Source: UPXZ01 sp964568675
Lineage (GTDB): Bacteria > Bacteroidota > Bacteroidia > Bacteroidales > Paludibacteraceae
NCBI GenBank assembly: GCA_964568675.1
Contig: CAZMQV010000006.1
Location: 1-64,000, forward strand
DNA: 64,000 nucleotides
Reading direction: 5' to 3'
Made by a program: the position numbers and the translations under genes. Positions 16,683 to 25,220 of the stretch are shown here, in pieces. Within the stretch, counting starts at the first letter, position 1, and every line of letters begins with the position of its first letter. The notes beneath the pieces are model-generated. The model saw only the letters and a list, made by a program, of their open reading frames with translations, did not search any database and was not told where the DNA came from.

Positions 16683-17995
16683 TTAACGAAGCACAAATTG
16701 CCGTAGGAATAATGTATGAGTCAAGCATCGCGTTTGAGTTGATTCAAACTTATTGTTATGCCAATCAAGAGGTAACAGGGTGTCAGCAGGTACGTTTGAT
16801 AAACAAAAAGATAGTTTGGCGGGGAAGTGAGTATGATGAACTTCTTTTTACGCCGGTGAACGAAGGACTTTTTGAATTGAAAGACGTTACCATCGGCATT
16901 AATTTTCATTGGGAGCGTAAGGAAAACCAACGTTTCAAAGGCGGGCTGAAATTCATCGTCGAAAACGGTAAACTGACAGCCATAAATCTGGTGTCAGTAG
17001 AAGATTATTTGGTTAGTGTTATCTCGTCCGAGATGAGCGCTACCGCATCGTTGGAGTTACTGAAAGCACATGCTGTGATTTCGAGGAGCTGGTTGTTGGC
17101 GCAGCAGCTTGGCGATCAGAAAACTGTAACACCTCAACTACATGCTTCAAGCGCTCAAAAAACAGATGCGGAAGAACATATTGTGTGGTATGAGCGCGAT
17201 GCGCACACTAATTTTGATGTCTGTGCCGATGATCATTGCCAGCGCTATCAGGGTGTTACACGTGCCAACACCGATGTGGTGATGCAAGCGGTGAAGGCAA
17301 CGTCTGGTGAAGTGTTGAAGTATGAAGATACGATTTGCGACGCGCGTTTTTCGAAATGTTGTGGAGGGGTTCTCGAAGAATTTCAAAATTGCTGGGACGA
17401 TGTGAAGTATGATTATTTAATAAAAAAAAGAGATAGTGTTTCAGACACGTATTTGCCGGAATTAACACAAGAACCGCTGGCTGAAAGCTGGATAAGAGAT
17501 TTGCCCGATGCTTTTTGCAACACCACGGACAGAAAAATATTGGCGCAAGTCTTGAATAATTACGACCAGGAGACTGCGAACTTCTTTCGATGGAAAGTGG
17601 AATACTCTCAAAAAGAACTCTCAGAATTGATAAAAAAAAGGTCAGGGATTGATTATGGAGAAATCCTCGATTTAATTCCGATAGCTCGAGGTGCTTCATC
17701 GCGCCTGGTGAAACTGAAGATTGTAGGAACAATAAAGAGTAGGGTGATTGGTAAGGAATTGGAGATTCGACGAACGCTTTCTGAGTCGCATTTGTATAGC
17801 TCGGCATTCGTAGTGGATAAACTATATGAAAGCAATGAATCCGTTCCATCAAAAATCATCCTCATCGGTGCTGGATGGGGGCATGGAGTGGGTCTTTGTC
17901 AGATAGGCGCTGCGGTAATGGGTGAAATGTCCTATAAATACAACGAAATTTTAAATCATTATTATCCCGATACAATTTTAGATAAATTATATTAA
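16679..17995 (+). CDS. SpoIID/LytB-domain protein without signal peptide
   Basis: A 438-residue protein whose middle matches SpoIID/LytB: LVSVEDYLVSVISSEMSA with Glu118 at the catalytic position of SpoIID, LKAHAVISRSWLLAQQ, the cysteine motifs DDHCQRYQG and FSKCCGG, and the C-terminal GWGHGVGLCQIGAA. SpoIID cleaves stem-peptide-free glycan strands as a lytic transglycosylase. The N-terminus (MINEAQIAVGIMYESSIAFE) has no signal peptide or membrane anchor, so it should stay in the cytoplasm, where polymeric peptidoglycan is absent. It may act on imported fragments or on another glycan. It overlaps DUF4922 by 4 nt; the next gene begins 9 nt on. Confidence 0.85.
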   Translation: MINEAQIAVGIMYESSIAFELIQTYCYANQEVTGCQQVRLINKKIVWRGSEYDELLFTPVNEGLFELKDVTIGINFHWERKENQRFKGGLKFIVENGKLTAINLVSVEDYLVSVISSEMSATASLELLKAHAVISRSWLLAQQLGDQKTVTPQLHASSAQKTDAEEHIVWYERDAHTNFDVCADDHCQRYQGVTRANTDVVMQAVKATSGEVLKYEDTICDARFSKCCGGVLEEFQNCWDDVKYDYLIKKRDSVSDTYLPELTQEPLAESWIRDLPDAFCNTTDRKILAQVLNNYDQETANFFRWKVEYSQKELSELIKKRSGIDYGEILDLIPIARGASSRLVKLKIVGTIKSRVIGKELEIRRTLSESHLYSSAFVVDKLYESNESVPSKIILIGAGWGHGVGLCQIGAAVMGEMSYKYNEILNHYYPDTILDKLY

Positions 17996-18003
17996 GCAAC
18001 AAA

Positions 18004-19245
18004 ATGAAAAAAAAATCAATCTTAAATACATTGCTACTACTTCTGGTAGTTTTCACGTCACATGCCCAGAAAGTGAAGGTTCAAACAGGAATTGAAGTAC
18101 TGAAATCATCCAATTTCAAATTGTTAGAAGGAAAACGCGTTGGGCTTATCACCAATCCTACCGGAGTGGATAATCAACTAAAATCATCCATCGATATTCT
18201 ACATGAAGCACCCGGCGTTCAGTTAGTGGCACTTTTTGGTCCGGAACACGGTGTGCGAGGAAATGCTCATGCCGGTGATAAGGTAGATGATCAAACTGAC
18301 CCAAAAACAAAGCTTCCCGTATATTCGCTTTATGGCAAAACACGCAAAGCAACCCCCGAGATGCTCAAAGGAATTGATGTGTTAGTTTATGATATTCAGG
18401 ATATTGGTTGTCGGTCATTTACTTATATTAGCACGATGGGCCTTGCCATGCAGGCTGCTGCCGAAAACAATATAGAATTTGTGGTGCTCGATCGTCCCAA
18501 TCCGCTGGGCGGGTTGAAGGTTGAAGGAAATTATGCCGAAGATAATTTTATTTCATTTGTCAGTCAATTCAAAATCCCTTACCTCTATGGACTTACCCCT
18601 GGTGAACTGGCTATGATGCTCAATAACGAAGCAAAACTGGGAAATAAACCCTGCAAGCTGCAAGTGGTGAAAATGAAAGGTTGGAAACGCAAAATGACTT
18701 ATGACCAGACCGGATTGCAATGGGTACTTTCATCGCCTCATATTCCAGTAGCCTCCACTTCCTATTTTTATCCCGTTTCTGGTATTTTGGGCGAACTTTA
18801 TTATATGTCTATCGGGGTTGGTTACACTCTTCCATTCAGGATGTTTGCTGCCGAATGGATAAAAGCGGATGAGCTTGCCGTTGCGTTAAATGCGTTGAAA
18901 CTTGCCGGCGTTGAATTTCGCCCGATATATGCGAAACCCTATTATTCTGTAAGTCAGGGAAAACAAATTGAAGGTGTGGAGGTGCATATTTTAGATTTTC
19001 ATAAGGCTAAATTAAGTGAAATCCAATTTTATGTGATGCAGGAAATAGCAAGACTTTATCCGCAGCACGATGTGTTGAAAAATGCGGATAAGCAACGCTT
19101 CGACATGTTTGACAAGGTTTGTGGTACCGACCAAATCAGACTGAAATTTGCAAAACAAAACCGTTGGGATGATGCTAAAGCCTATTGGAATAAAGATGTT
19201 GAGCATTTCATTAAATTATCGGGAAAGTATTTTTTGTATAAATAA
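18004..19245 (+). CDS. Second GH171/DUF1343 hydrolase, divergent form
   Basis: A 413-residue paralogue of the NamZ-like protein at 9711-10883, with signal peptide (about 1-22, ending SHAQ). It keeps FGPEHGVRG, YDIQDIGCRSFTY, DRPNPLGG and YGLTPGELA. Where the canonical form has PSPN and SLGRGT it has SSPHIP and SIGVGYTLPF. The catalytic region with Glu is kept, but the sugar pocket is likely changed. So the cluster probably carries two exo-muramidases of different specificity or location, for example different peptide loads or anomers. Tightly packed (9 nt before, 18 nt after). Confidence 0.85.
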   Translation: MKKKSILNTLLLLLVVFTSHAQKVKVQTGIEVLKSSNFKLLEGKRVGLITNPTGVDNQLKSSIDILHEAPGVQLVALFGPEHGVRGNAHAGDKVDDQTDPKTKLPVYSLYGKTRKATPEMLKGIDVLVYDIQDIGCRSFTYISTMGLAMQAAAENNIEFVVLDRPNPLGGLKVEGNYAEDNFISFVSQFKIPYLYGLTPGELAMMLNNEAKLGNKPCKLQVVKMKGWKRKMTYDQTGLQWVLSSPHIPVASTSYFYPVSGILGELYYMSIGVGYTLPFRMFAAEWIKADELAVALNALKLAGVEFRPIYAKPYYSVSQGKQIEGVEVHILDFHKAKLSEIQFYVMQEIARLYPQHDVLKNADKQRFDMFDKVCGTDQIRLKFAKQNRWDDAKAYWNKDVEHFIKLSGKYFLYK

Positions 19246-19263
19246 GAAAAAACAAAGATTCAA

Positions 19264-22116
19264 ATGCATTCTACCGAGAATTACAAGCATTTTTTGGATG
19301 AAATAGCGCAGTTCATTCCTGAAAAAAGAATTTATACCGACGAACTTCGACGTTTGGCTTGGGGTACGGATGCGGGGTTTTATCGCTTAATACCGAAAAC
19401 TGTCGTCCGTTCAATGAATGAAAGTGAGGTGGCGGCGATACTTAAATCTGCCGATAAATATAACCTGCCTGTTACATTTCGTGCGGGTGGCACCAGCCTG
19501 TCCGGGCAGGCCATTAGCGATTCAATATTGGTTGTAGCCGGAAAACACTGGGAAAATTACAAAGTGTCTGATGATTACAAGCAAATTACCTTGCAGCCAG
19601 GTTTGGTGGGTGAGCGGGTGAATCAAATACTCAAACCCTTTGGTGTGAAATTTTCACCCGATCCTGCATCGGTTAAATATGCCATGATAGGTGGAATAGT
19701 GATGAACAATGCCTCTGGGATGAATTGTGGAAATCATGCTAACAGTGATAAAGTACTCGTCTCAGCCCGAATGGTTTTTGCTGATGGAACCGTTTTGGAT
19801 ACCGGAAATGATGAAAGTAAACAACAGTTTGCGAAAAACAAGTCCGGATTTATTGCTGAAATACGAAATATCAAGCAATTGATTTATGAAAACGAAGAGC
19901 TTTTGTCAAAAATTAAATATAAGTATTCAATTAAAAACGTGATGGGACTTAATATCCTGCCTTTTGTTGAATATGACGATCCTTTTGATATCATTGCTCA
20001 CTTACTAGTTGGCTCTGAAGGTACATTGGCATTCTTGTCGGAAATCACCGTGAATACCGAGCACGACTATCGCTTCAAAGCAAGCGCAATGCTTTATTTC
20101 AAAAACATTCAGGATGCCACACGCGCTGTTGTAATGTTTGATTCGCTCAATAAAATACATGGATTCAGGATGGTGAAGGGGGCGGAATTGCTTGATTCGA
20201 AATCACTTAAATCTGTCGGTTATACAACCGATGATAATTTAACAGCGCTTCTTACTGAGGTGAAAGGGGATTCGTCCGAAGAGATTTCAGAACATATCAA
20301 TGTTATTGAAAGTGCATTGATGGACTTTGATCTTGCAACTCCGGTCTATTTTACCGATAAAGTAGAAGAGTACTCCAAGTATTGGGAGATTCGCTCTGGG
20401 ATTTTTCCTTCGGTTGGTGGTACACGTCCGCTCGGCTCCTCCTGCTTGATAGAAGATGTGGCATTTCATATCCATGACTTGCCCAGCGCGGTAGCCGATT
20501 TGCAAAATCTGCTTGTTTCGCACGGATATCACGACGCCTGTATCTATGGACACTCATTGCAAGGTAATTTTCATTTTATTCTGAATCAGTCGTTTGAAAA
20601 GTCAAGTGAGGCGGAAAGATATGAAAATATGATGAATGATGTGGTGCGTCTGGTTGTCGATAAATACAATGGCTCTTTGAAAGCAGAACACGGCACAGGG
20701 CGCAACATGGCCCCTTTTGTTGAATACGAATGGGGAAGTGATGTTTTTTCGTTGATGAAACGTATTAAACGCCTTTTTGATCCAAAAAATCTGCTTAATC
20801 CGGGTGTTATCTTCAACGATGACCCCAAGTGCCACATTAAGAATTTGAAACCATTATCGCTCATAATTCTTAAAAACGGGAAAAAAGGACACTCGGCTGA
20901 TAAATGTATTGAATGCGGATTTTGTGAAATAAATTGCCTTTCTGCAGGTCTCACCCTTTCATCCCGACAAAGGATTGTGGTGCAACGTGAAATATCACGA
21001 TTACGACAATGTGGCGCTGAACCGAAACGACTTAGTGAACTGGAAAAAGCATATATTTATCACGGAGAGCAAACTTGTGCTGTGGATGGATTATGCGCAA
21101 TATCGTGTCCGATGGGGATTAACACGGGCGATTTGACACATGATATTCGAAATGCCAATGTAGAAACTTCAAAACGAACGCTGCAGATTGGAGGCTTTGC
21201 CGCAAAGCATTTCAGTGGAGTGAAAACCTCGTTGCGAGCAGTTCTGTCTATTGCCAATGTGGCTCATACTACATTAGGGTCCGGATTAACAAATAAAGTT
21301 GGCCAGAGCCTCGTTAAGATAGGAATGCCACTTTGGTCATCGTCGCTCCCCAAAGCTTACAAACTGAAGGATAGAAATATTAGCTATTTCAAAGCAGACA
21401 AAAAAGTGGTCTATTTCCCAAGTTGTATCAATCAAACTATGGGCGTTGCCAGAAATGCTCCGGATAAACAGCCTTTAATTCACACATTGCAAAAACTTCT
21501 GAACAAAGCCGGCTATGAAGTTATTTTTCCTAAAGAAATGGATCGACTTTGTTGTGGCACTATCTGGGAAAGCAAAGGGATGTATGACATAGCCGAAATG
21601 AAAACCCATGAATTGGAACTCGCTCTTTGGGAAGTCAGTCAGCAAGGTAAGTATCCGGTTATATGTGACCAAAGTCCATGTCTGAAGCGAATGCGCGAAA
21701 CGATCAAAGGAATAGAACTCTTTGAACCGGCTGAATTTATTCATGATTTCTTACTCGAACGCTTGAGTTTTGAACAAACAAATGAAGCCATCACCGTGCA
21801 TGTTACCTGCTCAATGACCAAAATGGGTTTGGGCGAAAAGATAATCCGTTTGGCAAATCTCTGCTCTTCCAACGTGTTGATTCCTGAAGAGGTAGGTTGT
21901 TGCGGATTTGCCGGCGACCGTGGTTTCACATATCCCGAACTAAATGAATATGCTTTGAGAAAATTAAAACCACAAATTCAACAAAAAGACATACGAGTGG
22001 GATATTCCAATAGTCGCACTTGTGAAATTGGTTTGGAAACAAACTGCGGAATACCTTATGAATCTATCGTGTATCTAATTGACAAATGCACTTCGCCTGT
22101 CAACATAAAAAGATAG
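19264..22116 (+). CDS. FAD/Fe-S oxidoreductase fusion, D-lactate dehydrogenase type
   Basis: A 950-residue fusion. The FAD-binding_4 domain (about 40-260) has FRAGGTSLSGQA, GGIVMNNASGMNCG and VGSEGTLAF. A FAD-oxidase C-terminal domain (about 270-530) ends near AEHGTGRN and LFDPKNLLNPG. Two 4Fe-4S sites follow (CIECGFCEINC and CAVDGLCAISC), then two CCG cysteine domains (RLCCG and VGCCGFAG). This is the layout of GlcD-GlpC fusions that oxidise 2-hydroxy acids such as D-lactate and feed electrons to quinones. MurQ, encoded about 2 kb downstream, releases D-lactate from MurNAc-6-P, so a role in using that lactate is a strong contextual inference. Glycolate or 2-hydroxyglutarate are alternatives. 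Confidence 0.85.
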   Translation: MHSTENYKHFLDEIAQFIPEKRIYTDELRRLAWGTDAGFYRLIPKTVVRSMNESEVAAILKSADKYNLPVTFRAGGTSLSGQAISDSILVVAGKHWENYKVSDDYKQITLQPGLVGERVNQILKPFGVKFSPDPASVKYAMIGGIVMNNASGMNCGNHANSDKVLVSARMVFADGTVLDTGNDESKQQFAKNKSGFIAEIRNIKQLIYENEELLSKIKYKYSIKNVMGLNILPFVEYDDPFDIIAHLLVGSEGTLAFLSEITVNTEHDYRFKASAMLYFKNIQDATRAVVMFDSLNKIHGFRMVKGAELLDSKSLKSVGYTTDDNLTALLTEVKGDSSEEISEHINVIESALMDFDLATPVYFTDKVEEYSKYWEIRSGIFPSVGGTRPLGSSCLIEDVAFHIHDLPSAVADLQNLLVSHGYHDACIYGHSLQGNFHFILNQSFEKSSEAERYENMMNDVVRLVVDKYNGSLKAEHGTGRNMAPFVEYEWGSDVFSLMKRIKRLFDPKNLLNPGVIFNDDPKCHIKNLKPLSLIILKNGKKGHSADKCIECGFCEINCLSAGLTLSSRQRIVVQREISRLRQCGAEPKRLSELEKAYIYHGEQTCAVDGLCAISCPMGINTGDLTHDIRNANVETSKRTLQIGGFAAKHFSGVKTSLRAVLSIANVAHTTLGSGLTNKVGQSLVKIGMPLWSSSLPKAYKLKDRNISYFKADKKVVYFPSCINQTMGVARNAPDKQPLIHTLQKLLNKAGYEVIFPKEMDRLCCGTIWESKGMYDIAEMKTHELELALWEVSQQGKYPVICDQSPCLKRMRETIKGIELFEPAEFIHDFLLERLSFEQTNEAITVHVTCSMTKMGLGEKIIRLANLCSSNVLIPEEVGCCGFAGDRGFTYPELNEYALRKLKPQIQQKDIRVGYSNSRTCEIGLETNCGIPYESIVYLIDKCTSPVNIKR

Positions 22117-22133
22117 TAAAAACAACCGAATAT

Positions 22134-23297
22134 ATGAGTAAAACAACATCCCAACGAATCTTATCGCTCGATATCCTACGTGGAATTACCATAGCAGGCA
22201 TGATTTTGGTCAATAATCCCGGCTCATGGGGAAAGGTATATGCTCCGCTTGGTCATGCCGCGTGGAATGGTCTCACTCCTACCGATTTGGTGTTTCCATT
22301 CTTTATGTTCATCATGGGTATTTCCACATACATCGCGTTGCGAAAATTTAATTTCGAACCCGGCAAAGATGTGATACTTAAAATCGTAAAACGCACCCTT
22401 CTCCTTTATGTCGTTGGACTGGGGATAGCATGGTTCGCACTTACATTGCGCACTTTCAATTCGATTGCCGACGAAAATTTAGCTTTCTTTCCTCGATTGA
22501 GGCAGGCAATGTGGAATTTTGACGAAATACGAATCCTGGGTGTAATACCCCGTTTGGCTATCTGCTACGGTGTGGTTTCCATCATTGCGTTGACAGTAAG
22601 GCATAAATATTTTCCACACATCATAGCCACATTGCTTTTGGGCTATTTCATTTTACTCAGTCTTGGCAATGGATTCTCTTATGATACTAGTAACATTCTA
22701 TCCATTGTCGATATGAAAATACTGGGAGCCAATCATATTTACAACGACAATGGCATCGATCCGGAAGGAATTTTGAGCACAATACCAGCCATCGCGCATG
22801 TGATGCTCGGTTTCTATATCGGAAAACGGATGATGGAAACATCAGACATTCACAAAAAAATCGAAATGCTATTTATTTTTGGTGCTATTCTAAGTTTTGC
22901 AGGATTTTTGCTGAGTTACGGTTGTCCGATAAATAAAAAAATATGGTCACCAAGTTTTGTACTCGTTACTGTGGGGCTTGGCGCTACATTACTCGCATTG
23001 CTCACATGGATTATTGATGTGAAAGGGCAAAACAAATGGTGTCGATTCTTCGAAGCCTTTGGTGTTAATCCATTGTTTATGTACGTTCTCGGAGCTGTGT
23101 TAAGTGTTATTCTTGGCAATATTATTCTGTATCCCGGAGGTGCGAAAACGAGCCTGAAAGGATTGATTTACAACGATTGGCTGCAACCTGTTTTTGGCGA
23201 TTACCCCGGCTCGCTTCTTTTCGCGCTCTTATTTGTTGCATTCAACTGGATATTTGGTTATTATTTATACAAAAAGAAAATTTATATAAAACTCTAA
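22134..23297 (+). CDS. murT: MurT-like MurNAc transporter (DUF5009/HGSNAT-like membrane protein)
   Basis: A 387-residue polytopic protein with about 10 to 11 helices, related to heparan-alpha-glucosaminide N-acetyltransferase and DUF5009: RILSLDILRGITIAGMILVN, DLVFPFFMFIMGIS and NPLFMYVLG. I use ATG 22134 because the upstream alternative overlaps the previous gene. In Tannerella a three-gene murT-murK-murQ set was shown to support PTS-free MurNAc uptake. The same gene order here supports the name. The family fold raises the alternative that it transfers acyl groups across the membrane. Confidence 0.78.
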   Translation: MSKTTSQRILSLDILRGITIAGMILVNNPGSWGKVYAPLGHAAWNGLTPTDLVFPFFMFIMGISTYIALRKFNFEPGKDVILKIVKRTLLLYVVGLGIAWFALTLRTFNSIADENLAFFPRLRQAMWNFDEIRILGVIPRLAICYGVVSIIALTVRHKYFPHIIATLLLGYFILLSLGNGFSYDTSNILSIVDMKILGANHIYNDNGIDPEGILSTIPAIAHVMLGFYIGKRMMETSDIHKKIEMLFIFGAILSFAGFLLSYGCPINKKIWSPSFVLVTVGLGATLLALLTWIIDVKGQNKWCRFFEAFGVNPLFMYVLGAVLSVILGNIILYPGGAKTSLKGLIYNDWLQPVFGDYPGSLLFALLFVAFNWIFGYYLYKKKIYIKL

Positions 23298-23312
23298 TAA
23301 AAAGAAAAGAAT

Positions 23313-24167
23313 ATGATTTTAATAGCAGACAGTGGTTCTACCAAAGTTGACTGGAAAGTAGTAGATAATGGGAAAGTGGTGAAACGCGCCACAACGAAAG
23401 GAATCAACCCATTTTTCCAGACTGAAGAAGAAATAAGCAACGAAATCGAAACAACGCTTATTCTTCAGCTCGATAATCAGGAGTTTAGCAACGTGTATTT
23501 TTATGGTGCCGGTTGCACCTTTGATAAAGTAGATGTTGTGAAACGTGCCATACGGAAAAATATCAGCGTAAGAAACGATATCGAAGTGAATACCGATATG
23601 CTTGCAGCCGCACGAGGGCTTTGCGGTTATACATCCGGCATTGCTTGCATCCTTGGCACAGGCTCCAACTCTTGTTACTACAATGGACGCATGATTGAGG
23701 ATAATATATCGCCCTTGGGCTTCATCCTCGGCGATGAGGGTAGTGGTGCTTCGCTTGGTAAGCTTTTCTTAGGCGATTTGCTGAAAAACCAAATGACATT
23801 AGGTTTGAAAGAAAAGTTTTTGACCAGATACAACCTCACTACAAGTGAAATTGTCGATAGGGTGTATCGCAAGCCTTTCCCAAATCGTTTTTTGGCACAA
23901 TTCACTCCTTTTCTGCTCGAAAATCTTGGCGACCCCTATATCCACAGCATGGTGATGAGTAGCTTCATCTCCTTCCTTCGGAAAAACGTGATGCAATATT
24001 ATAATTATGATAAGCTTCCCATTCATTTCGTTGGTTCGGTAGCATATCATTTTCAGAATCCGCTTCGCGACGCTTTGATGATTATGGATATGAAACCAGG
24101 CAAGATAATTCAAAGCCCCATGGAAGGATTGATTAAATTTCATAGTGTGGCGGGCATTATTCTTTAG
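23313..24167 (+). CDS. murK: MurNAc/GlcNAc kinase (BadF/BadG ASKHA family), MurK-like
   Basis: A 284-residue ASKHA-fold sugar kinase. Phosphate-1 motif ADSGSTKVDW (residues 5-14), the adenosine/phosphate-2 motif CILGTGSNS (near 112), and LGDEGSGASLG (near 138), typical of N-acetylglucosamine kinases of this group. It should phosphorylate MurNAc (and perhaps GlcNAc) at O6 with ATP in the cytoplasm. It lies 15 nt after the MurT-like gene and 98 nt before murQ, as in the described MurNAc uptake operon. Confidence 0.85.
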   Translation: MILIADSGSTKVDWKVVDNGKVVKRATTKGINPFFQTEEEISNEIETTLILQLDNQEFSNVYFYGAGCTFDKVDVVKRAIRKNISVRNDIEVNTDMLAAARGLCGYTSGIACILGTGSNSCYYNGRMIEDNISPLGFILGDEGSGASLGKLFLGDLLKNQMTLGLKEKFLTRYNLTTSEIVDRVYRKPFPNRFLAQFTPFLLENLGDPYIHSMVMSSFISFLRKNVMQYYNYDKLPIHFVGSVAYHFQNPLRDALMIMDMKPGKIIQSPMEGLIKFHSVAGIIL

Positions 24168-24265
24168 ATAATTCTTTCCTTAAAATTAGACTTCACGCTT
24201 CTGATAATCAGCCGCGTGCTTACTTGTTATTTTAAAAATTATTCTTTAATTCACTTGTTATAGAA

Positions 24266-25093
24266 ATGACGTCATTTGTAAAAATTACGGAGCAAGCTTC
24301 GCTCTACAATAATTTAGAAAAAAAATCGGTTCAGGAAATTCTCGAAGATATCAATACGGAGGACCAGAAAGTGGCGCTTGCGGTGCAACGCAACATATTT
24401 AAAATTGAGAGTTTAGTTTCACAAATTGTTGACCGGATGAAGCTTGGAGGGAGAATCTTTTATCTGGGTGCTGGCACCAGCGGACGATTGGGCGTGCTCG
24501 ACGCGTCGGAAATTCCTCCTACTTTCGGTATGCCTCCCACACTCATAATTGGACTAATTGCAGGAGGCGACACCGCGTTGCGCAATCCGGTGGAAAATGC
24601 CGAAGACAGCAACGACAACGGATGGCATGAGCTGGTGGAGCATCAGATCTGCGTCAACGACACGGTAATTGGTATCGCCGCTTCAGGAACAACACCTTAT
24701 GTGATTGGGGCACTTCACGAAGCCCGTAAAAATGGAATACTCACCGCTTGCATTACCAGCAACCCCAATTCACCTATGGCTGCAGAGGCTGATATTGCCA
24801 TTGAAACGATTGTTGGGCCGGAATACGTAACGGGAAGTTCACGAATGAAATCGGGGACAGCGCAGAAAATGGTGCTCAACATGATTTCGACAACGGTGAT
24901 GATTAAACTCGGAAGGGTGAAAGGCAACAAGATGGTGAACATGCAACTGACCAATAAAAAATTAGTTGATCGCGGTACACGCATGATTATGGAGGAACTG
25001 GACTTGGATTACAAACTGGCAAAGTCGCTTCTTCTTCAATACGGTTCGGTGAAAAAAGCAACTGACGCCTTTCGGGAAAAGAGTTCGGAATAA
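24266..25093 (+). CDS. murQ: N-acetylmuramic acid 6-phosphate etherase
   Basis: A 275-residue SIS-domain etherase that splits MurNAc-6-P into GlcNAc-6-P and D-lactate. Signature motifs: FYLGAGTSGRLGVLDASE (Glu82, the counterpart of the E. coli acid/base Glu83), NAEDSND (Glu113), GIAASGTTPYV and GSSRMKSGTAQK. Slightly shorter than the E. coli enzyme (about 298), like other Bacteroidota copies. Follows murK by 98 nt. Confidence 0.95.
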   Translation: MTSFVKITEQASLYNNLEKKSVQEILEDINTEDQKVALAVQRNIFKIESLVSQIVDRMKLGGRIFYLGAGTSGRLGVLDASEIPPTFGMPPTLIIGLIAGGDTALRNPVENAEDSNDNGWHELVEHQICVNDTVIGIAASGTTPYVIGALHEARKNGILTACITSNPNSPMAAEADIAIETIVGPEYVTGSSRMKSGTAQKMVLNMISTTVMIKLGRVKGNKMVNMQLTNKKLVDRGTRMIMEELDLDYKLAKSLLLQYGSVKKATDAFREKSSE

Positions 25094-25220
25094 CAATGTT
25101 TTGAAAACTTAATGACATACTTTTCTGTTATTCGTAGTGTTGGATTCATGCTTTTAGCATAAGTTTTGTAAAATCAGAATATCCGTTACGAAGTCATTTT
25201 TTCTGAAAAATTTACTATAA

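Noticed and set aside
22086..22133. Upstream ATG for the MurT-like protein
   Set aside because: It lies within the 3' end of the previous gene and adds a Cys/His/Lys-rich leader not seen in the family.
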